This document shows, piece by piece, positions 7,849 through 15,848 of a stretch of DNA of 64,000 nucleotides. Made by a program: the position numbers and the translations under genes. Within the stretch, counting starts at the first letter, position 1. Each line of letters starts with the position of its first letter. Under the pieces are notes generated by a model that saw only the letters and a program-made list of their open reading frames with translations, was not told the DNA's origin and did no database searches. The stretch is from Acidobacteriota bacterium (lineage in GTDB: Bacteria > Acidobacteriota > Vicinamibacteria > Vicinamibacterales > UBA2999). Location of the stretch: assembly GCA_030650395.1 (NCBI GenBank), contig JAUSDY010000078.1, positions 1-64,000 on the forward strand, read 5' to 3'.

Positions 7849-8126
7849 CACGCTGAAGCCTCCTGCGAGATCGCAGGCTGCCGCTCCGCTTCCAACCGTT
7901 TCACCAGTTGCTTGATGTCATCGTCCGTAAGGCCGGCGATCCGCGCGCGGTTGATCTCAGCCACCTCCGCCGCCGGCCAACCAACCGCCCGGGCGCCTAG
8001 CTTCAGTGGCTTCGTGAAAAGCCCTGCCGCGACGCGCGCGTAGAGCGTGGATCGGCTGTAGCCGGTCTCGTCCTGCACCGGCCGGCGCCGGAGAATCCGA
8101 TTGGTTTCTGTGTGTAGCCGCTGCAT
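7848..8126 (-). CDS. AlpA-family transcriptional regulator (excisionase-like)
   Basis: 92 residues. ILRRRPVQDETGYSRSTLYA, then GLFTKPLKLGARAVGWPAAEV, is the AlpA/MerR-like winged helix: HTH 'v-x-x-x-T-G-x-S-R-S-T-L-Y', the 'F-P-x-P-x-x-L-G-x-R-x-V-G-W' wing, and the helix ending EVAEI. AlpA proteins act as excisionase or as activators of prophage, P4-type and satellite genes. Start ATG 8126 has GAGGAAGG eight bases upstream. It is the first gene of the minus-strand chain and is divergent from the gene at 8253; the 126-base spacer probably holds both promoters. Confidence 0.85.
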   Translation of the reverse strand: MQRLHTETNRILRRRPVQDETGYSRSTLYARVAAGLFTKPLKLGARAVGWPAAEVAEINRARIAGLTDDDIKQLVKRLEAERQPAISQEASA

Positions 8127-8252
8127 CGTGCCCGCCTTCCTCAAACAGTCCCGGCCCATCCGGGACGTTGGTAGAATGCGGCCGCTGCCCGAGAATTCAG
8201 GGGACTCAATCGGCAGCTTTCTTCGCTGAAGTGCCGTCACCAGGCGCGATCT

Positions 8253-9077
8253 ATGACCATCATCGTCAAAGCGTGGACGGCGATCCGATTCAAGAGGCGA
8301 TGGCAGGACTACCTCCGAGTTATGGAGGAAGGCACGTCCCCGTTGGTGGGCCGCGCTGAGCCGAAGCCGCGGGATGAGCGAAAGGCAATTGAAGCAGCCT
8401 TGGCTGATGGCACTGCGGGCGTTGCGGAGGCCGACACAATACTCGACAGGGTCTGGACCAGAGACACTACGGCTTGGCCAAAACGCTTGCGCAAGCCCTT
8501 CCTGGACGGCTTTTCAAGGCGCGCCCACGACGCATTTGCAACGCTCGTAAAGAAGGGCTCCCAGCCAGACATGCTGGCGCTCCAGTTCCACAAGGCAACC
8601 CAAACCAAGGAATACGAAGCGGACCACGTCCGCATCCGCAACGACCTCGACGAGCTCGAGAAGCTGTCCGCGCAAGCTGTCGCGACCGTTGGCGCTCTGG
8701 CGATTCGCCGGCGGCAGTTCGACGAGTTTCTCGTTAAACGACAACTGCGCGCTTCGTATGGTGAACCGGGCGATGCGGAGCTGCAGATCCTGAAGTTGGA
8801 TCTCGAGGAGTCAGTGGAGCGACATCTTGCCGACGACCGTCGGCTGACGCAACAGAACGACGGTCGGCGTGAGTCCCTGCTGGGGCACGCGGAGGTGCGC
8901 CTTTCTCGCCAGGTTCAGGAAGCCACCGGCAGCTACTGCGATCGTGATGTCGAGGATGTCCTCGGTGAACTGCGCGAGCGATTGGGACTGGCCGATCGGA
9001 GTCACGGCTCTCTGAAAAGACGCAGGGCTAGATGGAACCAACAAATCAGAGGTCGCGAAGAGACGGAATCAGAATGA
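8253..9077 (+). CDS. Hypothetical charged helical protein at the island edge
   Basis: 274 residues, rich in Arg, Glu, Asp and Leu, with long amphipathic helices (residues ~120-150 and ~170-260) suggesting coiled coil. No signal peptide, membrane segment or motif was recognised. It is the only long plus-strand gene of the island, divergent from alpA and ending 74 bases before the tRNA-Ser. In satellites and integrative islands the gene at this place is often an integrase or primase; nothing here supports either. A translational start is placed at ATG 8253 with only a weak ribosome binding site. Confidence 0.55.
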   Translation: MTIIVKAWTAIRFKRRWQDYLRVMEEGTSPLVGRAEPKPRDERKAIEAALADGTAGVAEADTILDRVWTRDTTAWPKRLRKPFLDGFSRRAHDAFATLVKKGSQPDMLALQFHKATQTKEYEADHVRIRNDLDELEKLSAQAVATVGALAIRRRQFDEFLVKRQLRASYGEPGDAELQILKLDLEESVERHLADDRRLTQQNDGRRESLLGHAEVRLSRQVQEATGSYCDRDVEDVLGELRERLGLADRSHGSLKRRRARWNQQIRGREETESE

Positions 9078-9150
9078 GGGGCGAAAAGGGGGACGCGACT
9101 CCGAGACAGACAGCTAAATAGCTGATTCTATTTGTTTTATCTGGATGTTG

Positions 9151-9239
9151 TGGCGGAGAGGGTGGGATTCGAACCCACGTGCCCTTGCGGACAACACGCT
9201 TTCGAGGCGCGCCCGTTACGACCACTTCGGTACCTCTCC
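9151..9239 (-). tRNA. tRNA-Ser (CGA anticodon)
   Basis: On the minus strand the gene starts GGAGAGG at 9239 and ends CCTCTCC-G-CCA at 9151, giving a seven-pair acceptor stem and an encoded CCA. The TGGTC...A D-loop, the anticodon arm with loop CTCGAAA (anticodon bases at 9202-9204), a long class II variable arm (GTGTTGTCCGCAAGGGCACG region) and the GTTCGAATC T-loop are all visible. Anticodon CGA reads UCG. A 40-base internal part of this gene is duplicated at 17068-17107. Confidence 0.96.
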
Positions 9240-9283
9240 GCTCTGGTAGGACCGCGAACGTCGCCGGAACCTCTAATTATATC

Positions 9284-9471
9284 AGACGGGATAGCACGGC
9301 TTGCCGGGACGGCACTCCTTGACGGGATCGCATTTCTTGACGGGACCGCACTTCTTGACGGGAAGGTGATACTTACCGGGATCTCGCTTAGAGAGATCCG
9401 TCAAGTAGTGCGATCCCGACAAGCAGTGCCCTCCCGACTAGCAGTGCCCTCCCGACTAGCAGTGCCTCTAT
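9284..9471. repeat. Period-18 intergenic repeat array, strand-switching
   Basis: About nine head-to-tail 18-base units. The first five read CTTGACGGGATCGCACTT-like on the plus strand. Then, after TAGAGAGATCCGTCAAGT, the last four read in the inverted sense (AGTGCGATCCCGACAAGC, AGTGCCCTCCCGACTAGC). The two halves can therefore pair as one long hairpin. The same unit recurs at 17960, 19485, 22247 and, more diverged, 27726. It ends at the stop codon of the hydrolase gene. Confidence 0.85.
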
Positions 9472-10898
9472 TTGCCAATCGGCGCCTGCCGGGCCGCCGC
9501 ACGGGCCAGGTCGGCCTCCGGCTTGAGCCAGTAGCCCGCGCGCACGATCGCATCCACCGCGGTGTTGAACTTCCGGACGAAGCCATCGTGCGTGGGATAG
9601 AGCTTCGCCAGCTCGGCGGCGTCCAAGGGGTTCGTGTGCCCGAAGAGGAAGCAGAAATTCTGCCCGCCGGGCGTGGCCGGCGGCACGTCGTTGCGCAACC
9701 CGTCGAGAATCGCCGTCGGCGCCTCGAGCTCGGGCAGGCGGATACCGCCCTTCGCAAGACCGCGGGCATCGCGCAGCACGGGATCCGGCGCCGCGGGATC
9801 GCCAATCAGGATGCCTGGCGATGAGCGCGGCGCCTTGCCCTCGCGCACCCAGCGCGTCATCGCATGCAGCGCCGCCTTCACCACCGCGTGATGCGGTGCG
9901 CTGTTGATCGGCGCAACGCAGCGCACGCCCAAATCCGGAACGGGCGTGACGCCGGGCACCCACTGCGACGACTCCGCGTGCGCCGCGCCGGCGATCTCCC
10001 ACAGCCGATAGTGCGCCGCATCAGCCTGCCTCGTCAGGTGCGAGCGCAGCGTCACCATGTCCCCTTCGGTCTGCAGATCGAACACCGGCACGCCGGTATC
10101 CGCGCGCAGGTGCGCGCCCGGCGGAATCGGATCCGGATCCCGTCCGAGCTGCTCCGCCGTCAGGCCCGCGGCGTTGGCGCCGCGGCTGTGCACGAAGAAG
10201 CCGTTGAAGACACCGGTGCGCAGGTGAAACGCATTGATGTACGTCACCAGCCGGAACGCCGACTGCGAGCGGCCGGTGGCGATCGTGTGCCGCACTCGTA
10301 ACTCGGCAAGCGGATTCACAGCGGACGGCTTGAGCAATGCCTGCGTCGCTTGCGTGAAGATGTCATACGAGTACGCGTCTCCAGGATGCGCGAGCGTTGC
10401 GTAGCGCTCCGGATCCCACGCCTTGAGACCCGATCGCGGCGTGTTCACGCCCGCGGCCTGCGCGCCGATGCCGGCCCACGCGTAGCCGGAGCGCTCGATC
10501 TCCTCCTTCATCTGCATGTAGTCGGCAGCGCCTTCCGACATCGCTGTCACGTTGAGCCACTCGACGATCAGGACTCCGTTGAAGCGTTTTAGATCCGACG
10601 GACGGCGGACGAGCATCCGGATCTTGTAGTCGGCACGCGCCGCAGGCGTGACCGACCACTTGCCGTCCAGCCCCCACGTGCCGGACTTTTCGAATGCCTG
10701 GCTCGTGCCCGATACGAAGTATTCCGCTTCGGTGTAACGGCTCGACGCCAGATCCTGCGCGCTGAGCGCCGCGAACGGCTGGCCCTTGCCGCCGCTCACC
10801 GGACCCAACAGCGAGGCCGGCGCGGGCGCCTGTTGTGACGTCGTGACGAGGTTGCCGGCCGAGAGCCCGAGAATCACGGTGAATAAGGTCGTGCGCAT
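9468..10898 (-). CDS. Secreted alpha/beta-hydrolase (Abhydrolase_10 type)
   Basis: About 476 residues with an N-terminal Sec signal (MRTTLFTVILGLSAG...). It begins with a PVSGGKGQPF region, a beta-rich part with GVLIVEWLNVT, then the nucleophile elbow GRSQSA (Ser in GxSxS), and a late His in the GGQNFCFLFGHT region. This is the layout of the alpha/beta hydrolase domain family often annotated as '10', whose substrates are unknown. Start ATG 10898 is preferred (TTGAGG upstream); TTG 10907 is possible. The stop abuts the period-18 repeat array. Probably acts in the periplasm or outside the cell on esters or lactones (inference). Confidence 0.82.
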   Translation of the reverse strand: MRTTLFTVILGLSAGNLVTTSQQAPAPASLLGPVSGGKGQPFAALSAQDLASSRYTEAEYFVSGTSQAFEKSGTWGLDGKWSVTPAARADYKIRMLVRRPSDLKRFNGVLIVEWLNVTAMSEGAADYMQMKEEIERSGYAWAGIGAQAAGVNTPRSGLKAWDPERYATLAHPGDAYSYDIFTQATQALLKPSAVNPLAELRVRHTIATGRSQSAFRLVTYINAFHLRTGVFNGFFVHSRGANAAGLTAEQLGRDPDPIPPGAHLRADTGVPVFDLQTEGDMVTLRSHLTRQADAAHYRLWEIAGAAHAESSQWVPGVTPVPDLGVRCVAPINSAPHHAVVKAALHAMTRWVREGKAPRSSPGILIGDPAAPDPVLRDARGLAKGGIRLPELEAPTAILDGLRNDVPPATPGGQNFCFLFGHTNPLDAAELAKLYPTHDGFVRKFNTAVDAIVRAGYWLKPEADLARAAARQAPIGK

Positions 10899-10947
10899 GC
10901 GCCTCAATTTACCTCACTCTTTGGAGCACCCGCGATGCGCGGGCGTG

Positions 10948-11131
10948 CGCGGAGAGGTGCCTCCCGGCGTGAGCGTCGAGCGAGGCGACCACAAGGATCT
11001 GTCGTCAAATCGACCGGAGCCAACGCAGGCGTCTTGCCGTCTTTGGAGCGTCCATAGCTGAGGCGATTAATGCGGCGACGGAGATTTGACCGCCGAGACG
11101 AGTCGCTCGCGCCGGGAGGCACCTCTCCGCG
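10948..11131. repeat. 184-bp MITE-like element, copy 1
   Basis: The ends form an inverted repeat: GCGGAGAGGTGCCTCCCGGC at the left and its complement GCCGGGAGGCACCTCTCCGC at the right. The interior is partly self-complementary. A second copy with the same ends lies at 62050-62231 in the opposite orientation, alike along its whole length by eye, including the interior words TGCCGTCTTTGG and GCGATTAATGCGGCGA. No open frame inside. Size, terminal inverted repeats and dispersed copies suggest a non-autonomous mobile element or a conserved structured repeat. Confidence 0.8.
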
Positions 11132-11162
11132 AACCGCCATCTACCGCGGCGCGTCGGATAAA

Positions 11163-11390
11163 ATGAACTGCATGATCCGCATCTTCGTCGTCGCCATGCT
11201 AGTTGCGTCGCCAGTATTCGCGCAGAGCACCACCGATCCGTTTCCGACGCCGATCAACAGCACCGACGGCGTGATCGCGGTGAACTTTGCCGACTTCGCC
11301 ACCATCCCCGACGCCGCCGGAAGCACGGATTATCGCGCGAGCACCTTGACCGCGCAGCGCAGCGCCCTTCCGTACATCGCGCTGATCGTC
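11163..11390 (+). pseudogene. 5' relic of a sugar dehydrogenase paralogue
   Basis: The frame starts MIRIFVVAMLVASPVFAQ (signal peptide), then TDPFPTPINSTDGVIAVN and FADFATIPDAAG. The intact gene at 18046 starts MIRIFIAALFVAAS and carries DPFPAPIPERDGVIRVN and REFATLPDIDG, so the two share signal peptide, order and even upstream bases (TAAAAT...GCATGATCCGCATCTTC). After about residue 50 the similarity stops and the frame runs into the antisense of the downstream hydroxylase gene. It is the 5' stump of a duplicated copy. Confidence 0.75.
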
Positions 11391-11395
11391 AAGCC

Positions 11396-13570
11396 TCAAA
11401 TCACGCCCGCCCACTTCAACGGCGTGTTCTTGATCGGAAGTTCGCGGACCCGGATGCCGGTGGCGGCGTGGATCGCATTGGCGAGCGCCGGCGCCAGCGG
11501 CGGCACCGGTGGTTCGCCGAGTCCGCCGAGCGGGGCATCGGAGCGGATGAACGCGGTCGTGACCTTCGGCGCATCCGCGATGTGAATCATCGGGTAGTCG
11601 CGGAAGTTCGTCTCCACGACCCGGCCCCGTGCGATGGTGATCTCACTCAGCAGCGCCGCCGACAGCGCGAAGATGATGCCGCCCTCGACCTGCGCGGTGG
11701 CGCCGTCCAGGTTCACCACGTCGCCGCAGTCCACGGCCGCGTAGACGTGCAGCACCTTGAGCCGTCCGTCGGCGGAGACCGCCACGTGCGCCACTTCGGC
11801 GACGATGGTGCCGAAGCTCTCGCAGATGGCAATGCCGCGTCCTTCGCCCTGCGGCAGCGCGGTGCCCCAGCCGGCCATGGCCGCCGCTTTTTCGAGCGCC
11901 GCCTTGAAGCGCGGTTGATCGCCAAGCAGTGCGCGCCGGAATTCGAAGGGGTCCTTGCCGGCCGCGTGCGCCATCTCGTCGATGAACGACTCCTTGAAGA
12001 ACCCGTGCTGCGAGTTGAGCACCGACCGCCACTGCCCGAGCCTGATCGGGTGCGCGGCCTTTTTCTCCTCGGCATCCTTCGCCGCAATCGCGTAGGGCAT
12101 GAACACCGCTTCGCTGTCGCCACCGCCCGTATAGTTCGAGTGTGCGGCCAGCGGCACGCCGTTCGCGTCGAGCGCGCCGGCGTGACGCGACAGCGCCGCA
12201 CCGCGGTAGTAGTCGTGCTGGAGGTCGTTTTCGCGCGTCCAAATCGTCTTCACTGGGGTGGGCGACATCGCCTTCGCCACGCGCACGGCCAGGTCCACAT
12301 AGTCGAACGTGAACGGCAGGCGCCGGCCAAAGCCACCACCCAGCATGAAGTTCGTGAGGCGCACATTTCCGGCATCGATGCCGAGCGCCTTGGCGGCGGC
12401 CGATCGCGCGTTCAGCGGATCCTGCACGCCGGTCCACACCTCAGCGCGGTCGCCCTCGACGCTGGCGGTGCAGGCCATGGGTTCCATCGTGGCGTGCGCG
12501 AGAAACGGCGCACGGTAGTCCGCTGTCACGATCTTCGCCGCGCCCTTCGGCACTTCAGGCGGCGCGCCGAGCGCCTTGTCGAACGCGGCAAAAATGGACG
12601 CGGTGGAGACATCGCCATGCCCCGCATCGCTGAACTCCGGCTTCAACGCCGCGAGCGCGCGGCGCGCGCGCCAGAAGCTGTCGGCGACGACCGCCACGGC
12701 TTCATTCAGCTTCACGACCTTCTTCACGCCCGGCATCGACTCCGCCGGCGTGGTGTCGACCGACACCAGGGTGCCGCCCTGGACCGGTGCGATCTCGACC
12801 GCGGCGTAGAGCATGCCCGGTGTGGTGAAGTCGATGGCGTACTTCGCGCTGCCGTCCACCTTGGCCGGAAGATCCAGCCGCGGCAGCGACGTGCGGCGGA
12901 TGATGAAGCTGTCCGGATTCTTCAGCGCGGGACTGGTGGGCACCGGCTGTGTGGCCGCCGCACGCGCCAGCTGACCGAAGGTGCTGCCGCGCCCGGAGGC
13001 CGCGTGCGTCACACGCGAGCCCTTCGCCACGCACTCGGAGACGGGCACGCCCCACTGCTCCGCCGCGGCGGCCAGCAGCATTTCCTTCGCGGCGGCCCCG
13101 GCGACGCGCATGCCGTACTCGCCCGTGCCACGCACCGCGGTTGAACCGCCGGTCACCTGGAAGCCGAACCACTCGGCGATCTTGTAAGTGCCGTAGTCCA
13201 CGCCGCGCCCAAGCACGGCGGGTACGTAGCCGCCGCCGATCGCGCGGATCACGTAGCCGTTGGCGTATGCGTCCAGCGCCGGTGCTTCCTGCACGCGGAC
13301 CCGCGACCAGTCCGCTTCCAGTTCCTCGGCCGCCATCATCGCGAGCGCGGTCGGTGTGCCCTGTCCCATCTCGCAGTGCGGGATCAGGATCGTGACGAGG
13401 TTGTCGGGGGTGACGGTGATCCAGGTGGTGAGCTGACCCTTGTCAACCGCATCGGCGGAGACGAGCGAGTGCCGGCCCGGTGCGAACGTGAAGCCGGCGA
13501 CGCCGAGCAGGAAGCCTCCACCCGCGACGGTGCCGGCGCCAATGAAGGCCCGCCTGGTCCACTTGTTCAC
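11396..13570 (-). CDS. Molybdopterin-binding subunit of a xanthine-dehydrogenase-family oxidoreductase (IorB-like)
   Basis: 724 residues. The N-terminus [20 protein letters not shown] is a twin-arginine signal (RRxFIG), so the folded cofactor-loaded enzyme is exported by Tat. Molybdopterin-binding repeats follow: [20 protein letters not shown], the [11 protein letters not shown] region, LGGGFGRR and the C-terminal [20 protein letters not shown] region (active-site Glu area). It resembles the large subunit of isoquinoline 1-oxidoreductase, which hydroxylates N-heterocycles or oxidises aldehydes. GTG 13570 overlaps the TGA of the [2Fe-2S] subunit gene (GTGA), fixing the start and showing a two-gene operon. 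The substrate is unknown. Mo-cofactor genes moaB and moeA lie 17 kb away. Confidence 0.92.
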   Translation of the reverse strand: MNKWTRRAFIGAGTVAGGGFLLGVAGFTFAPGRHSLVSADAVDKGQLTTWITVTPDNLVTILIPHCEMGQGTPTALAMMAAEELEADWSRVRVQEAPALDAYANGYVIRAIGGGYVPAVLGRGVDYGTYKIAEWFGFQVTGGSTAVRGTGEYGMRVAGAAAKEMLLAAAAEQWGVPVSECVAKGSRVTHAASGRGSTFGQLARAAATQPVPTSPALKNPDSFIIRRTSLPRLDLPAKVDGSAKYAIDFTTPGMLYAAVEIAPVQGGTLVSVDTTPAESMPGVKKVVKLNEAVAVVADSFWRARRALAALKPEFSDAGHGDVSTASIFAAFDKALGAPPEVPKGAAKIVTADYRAPFLAHATMEPMACTASVEGDRAEVWTGVQDPLNARSAAAKALGIDAGNVRLTNFMLGGGFGRRLPFTFDYVDLAVRVAKAMSPTPVKTIWTRENDLQHDYYRGAALSRHAGALDANGVPLAAHSNYTGGGDSEAVFMPYAIAAKDAEEKKAAHPIRLGQWRSVLNSQHGFFKESFIDEMAHAAGKDPFEFRRALLGDQPRFKAALEKAAAMAGWGTALPQGEGRGIAICESFGTIVAEVAHVAVSADGRLKVLHVYAAVDCGDVVNLDGATAQVEGGIIFALSAALLSEITIARGRVVETNFRDYPMIHIADAPKVTTAFIRSDAPLGGLGEPPVPPLAPALANAIHAATGIRVRELPIKNTPLKWAGVI

Positions 13571-14034
13571 GACGCCGCTCCGTCGCTCTCCGCGGCCTGA
13601 TGGATGGCGGCGCGCACGCGGGCGAACGTGCCGCAGCGGCAGATGTTCGTGACACCCGCGTCGATCTCCTCGTCCGTTGGTTTCGGCGTCCGCTCCAGGA
13701 GCGCCGCGACGGCCATGATCATGCCCGACTGGCAGTAGCCGCACTGCGGCACCTGGTGCGCGAGCCAGGCCTGCTGCACCTTGTGGAGCGTGCCGTCCCG
13801 CGCGAGCCCTTCAATCGTCGTCACGCTCTTGCCCTCGGCGGCGGAGATGGGCAGCGTGCACGAGCGCACCGCGCGACCATCCAGGTGGACGGTGCAGGTG
13901 CCGCAGGCGGAAATGCCGCAGCCGAACTTGGTACCAGTGAGGCCGAGCGTTTCGCGAAGCGCCCAGAGGAGGGGCATCTCCGGTTCGAGGTCGAGTGCGT
14001 GCTGCGTGCCGTTGACGGTCACCGTGATGGCCAT
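13567..14034 (-). CDS. [2Fe-2S] subunit of the xanthine-dehydrogenase-family oxidoreductase (IorA-like)
   Basis: 155 residues. The N-terminal plant-ferredoxin-like domain shows [12 protein letters not shown] plus a fourth Cys in AVRSCTLP. The C-terminal helical domain carries [11 protein letters not shown] and NICRCGTF for the second cluster. This is the usual small subunit that passes electrons from the molybdenum site onward. Start ATG 14034 (MAITVTVNG) fits the family; an upstream in-frame ATG would add 18 non-conserved residues. No export signal, as expected for a partner carried by the Tat-tagged large subunit. No FAD subunit is present, so electrons probably go to a cytochrome or azurin-like acceptor (inference). 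Confidence 0.93.
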   Translation of the reverse strand: MAITVTVNGTQHALDLEPEMPLLWALRETLGLTGTKFGCGISACGTCTVHLDGRAVRSCTLPISAAEGKSVTTIEGLARDGTLHKVQQAWLAHQVPQCGYCQSGMIMAVAALLERTPKPTDEEIDAGVTNICRCGTFARVRAAIHQAAESDGAAS

Positions 14035-14069
14035 TGAGGTGCTCAATTCGGACTGGTCGTTCGTGGGAC

Positions 14070-14567
14070 CTATCTCACTCGCTCCCATGTCAGGTGCGTC
14101 GGGGTAGCCGTGCCGCCAACCGGTGTCAGGGTGATGCGATTGCCACCCGCCGCGAGCTCGAACTTGCGGACGAAGTCGACCGCGCCTGCGTCCAACATCC
14201 CTTGCCGGTGATGCGTCACCGTGCCGGCCTTTTCGTCGATCGAGTAAGTGCCGAAGTACGCTGTGTACCCGCGCATCCTCTCGGCCATCTGTTCGAGGCT
14301 CGGTGTCCCCGTGTAAGTCGGCCGCTGCCGATCCGGCTGGATCTGGGCGGCCATGTTGCCATAAGCGTCGTAGATGATGATGCCCGTGGGCTTCGATCCA
14401 CGAGTGGTCGGATTGTTGCCGCCCTCGATCGACACCAGCCGCCAGCTTCCGACAAATGGCTTTCTCAGTTCGGCCTGAGACTTACCCTGGCCCGCCGCCG
14501 CTTGCCAGTAGCCGCCCAGTGCGGCAATGGCGAGAACCGCCACGACCGATGCAAGTTTTCTGATCAT
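14070..14567 (-). CDS. Secreted lipocalin-like protein
   Basis: 165 residues. Signal peptide [19 protein letters not shown]. The mature part has [12 protein letters not shown], then [16 protein letters not shown] and [20 protein letters not shown], ending LTPVGG...LTWERVR. This matches the lipocalin-like family in which W-R-L and Y-x-G-x-M/Q mark the barrel strands. Start ATG 14567 has GGAGGT at ideal distance. Ligand unknown. It lies 35 bases upstream of the iorA-like gene on the same strand and may be co-transcribed, with a possible accessory role for the hydroxylase (inference). Confidence 0.85.
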   Translation of the reverse strand: MIRKLASVVAVLAIAALGGYWQAAAGQGKSQAELRKPFVGSWRLVSIEGGNNPTTRGSKPTGIIIYDAYGNMAAQIQPDRQRPTYTGTPSLEQMAERMRGYTAYFGTYSIDEKAGTVTHHRQGMLDAGAVDFVRKFELAAGGNRITLTPVGGTATPTHLTWERVR

Positions 14568-14654
14568 CGAGACCTCCGGAACCGTTCTCATAATGGATAG
14601 TTGTAGGCCGCAGGGTAATGCGGCTTGGAAGCTGACGGCAAGTGGCCTTTCGTT

Positions 14655-15608
14655 TCATTCGTGTGGTCGACCATCTCGCTCGGCTGCCGCGCGCTCCTCT
14701 TGCGCCCACTGCCGTCTGACCTCTGCCGCCCGCCGGCGACGACGCCACACCGCCAGGGCCGCCAGTCCGATCACGGCCAACCAGAGCACGCTCCCCGAGG
14801 TGGCCATCGGCATCCACACCGTCCACACGCGTTGCCGATCCCAGAACTCATCCTCCACTGCCCCGATCGGGCGGCCAGTCACCCTCGCCACAGCATCGTC
14901 GAACCTGATGTCCGTGTTCAGAAGGCGGAGAATGCCGGCCGGCGCCGCAGCCCCGTACTCGCGGATAATGTCACGCACCACCGCCGCCGACAGCGAGTAC
15001 GCCCGCGACTGCGCACTCTGGCCGCCGTCGAAGAGCGCGTCGATCTCGCGCAGCGTCAAGCGCGGGCCCGCGACCAGCTCCCACCCCAGGCGCGAGCGAT
15101 CTTCGAGTCCCCATGGACGCTCAACCGCAACCGCGAGCCCTTCGTGGAACCATCGAGGCACCGGCCTCCCGCCGGCGGCGCGGCTGATCAACACGTGCGC
15201 CACCTCGTGGCGCAGCACATCCTCCAGCGTGTCGTGGGGATACCTCGGCGATCGGGACGGGAACAAAACGATCAGGCCCTCGTTGCCGAGCGCGAGGCCG
15301 GCGGTCCATGGGCTCATGCGCCGGGCCGCAGCACTGCCTTCGTCCGCAAGCACGACCGCGATGGGCGGTCCGGCATCTTCGAGTCCGACCATCCGAACAA
15401 TGCCGGCGAGCGGCTGCGGATCGAACGACTCCAGTCGGCTCCGCGCCGCGAGCTCCGGCGGTGCATCGATCACCAGCGCGGGCGCCTGGGCGCCGCCGAT
15501 CGCTGGCGCGAGGGCGATCAGGAGCAGCGCGACTCTCAGGCCCTGATCGTAGCCCTTTGGTGGCCGTGACCAAGGTCGCGGCTTGACATGCGACTCGCAT
15601 GCGCGCAT
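14655..15608 (-). CDS. Gluzincin-type peptidase (peptidase MA-like), membrane-anchored
   Basis: About 317 residues from ATG 15608. An N-terminal export segment (VALLLIALAPAIGG) is followed by the zinc motif HEVAH in LEDVLRHEVAHVLISRAA and the helper Glu in WFHEGLAVAVE, typical of gluzincin MA-like peptidases. A C-terminal membrane helix (SVLWLAVIGLAALAVW) with a very basic tail anchors it. The true start is uncertain: ATG 15608 lies inside the promoter of the divergent vapBC operon and no ribosome binding site is visible; a CTG near 15540 at the signal peptide is another option. Substrate unknown. Confidence 0.75.
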   Translation of the reverse strand: MRACESHVKPRPWSRPPKGYDQGLRVALLLIALAPAIGGAQAPALVIDAPPELAARSRLESFDPQPLAGIVRMVGLEDAGPPIAVVLADEGSAAARRMSPWTAGLALGNEGLIVLFPSRSPRYPHDTLEDVLRHEVAHVLISRAAGGRPVPRWFHEGLAVAVERPWGLEDRSRLGWELVAGPRLTLREIDALFDGGQSAQSRAYSLSAAVVRDIIREYGAAAPAGILRLLNTDIRFDDAVARVTGRPIGAVEDEFWDRQRVWTVWMPMATSGSVLWLAVIGLAALAVWRRRRRAAEVRRQWAQEERAAAERDGRPHE

Positions 15609-15617
15609 GCTGATAGC
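15583..15617 (+). promoter_or_regulatory. Promoter and palindromic operator of the vapBC-type operon
   Basis: TTGACA (15583-15588) is followed by a perfect 14-base palindrome GCATGCGCGCATGC (15597-15610) and a TGATAG box just before the antitoxin ATG at 15618. An outer pair GACATGC/GCATGTC (15585-15591, 15616-15622) encloses it. This is a good candidate operator for the ribbon-helix-helix antitoxin. The -35/-10 spacing is longer than usual. Confidence 0.55.
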
Positions 15618-15848
15618 ATGTCGAAAATGGTTCAGATCCGCAACGTCCCAGACGCGCTGCACCGCAAGCTCAAGGCCCGGGCAGCGGACTCGGGCCGGAC
15701 ACTCTCCGACTATCTCCTGGCCGAACTTGAACGGCTGGCCGCGCGGCCCACGCGCGAGGAGATGCTGGCCAGGCTCCACAGCCGGAAGCGCGTGACCCTG
15801 AAGACACCTGCCGCCGTCGTCATCCGTGAGGATCGCGAGTCCGCGTGA
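15618..15848 (+). CDS. Ribbon-helix-helix antitoxin (FitA/VapB-like)
   Basis: 76 residues. MVQIRNVPDALHRKLKARA followed by GRTLSDYLLAELERLA is the Arc/FitA ribbon-helix-helix: the strand VQIRNVP contacts DNA and the 'S-L-S-x-Y-L' turn starts helix two. The C-terminal region (REEMLARLHSR, TPAAVVIREDRE) is the part that usually wraps the toxin. The last codons overlap the PIN toxin start (GTGA, 15845-15848). A start at 15588 would add ten residues read from the operator, so ATG 15618 is preferred. Confidence 0.9.
   Translation: MSKMVQIRNVPDALHRKLKARAADSGRTLSDYLLAELERLAARPTREEMLARLHSRKRVTLKTPAAVVIREDRESA

Noticed and set aside
9284-9471. CRISPR-like array
   Set aside because: Units are contiguous 18-mers without unique spacers, change strand in mid-array and have no cas genes nearby.
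11468-13144. 558-residue open frame antisense to the iorB-like gene
   Set aside because: Arg/His-rich composition with no motifs; it is the usual mirror frame of a high-GC gene with clear family motifs on the other strand.
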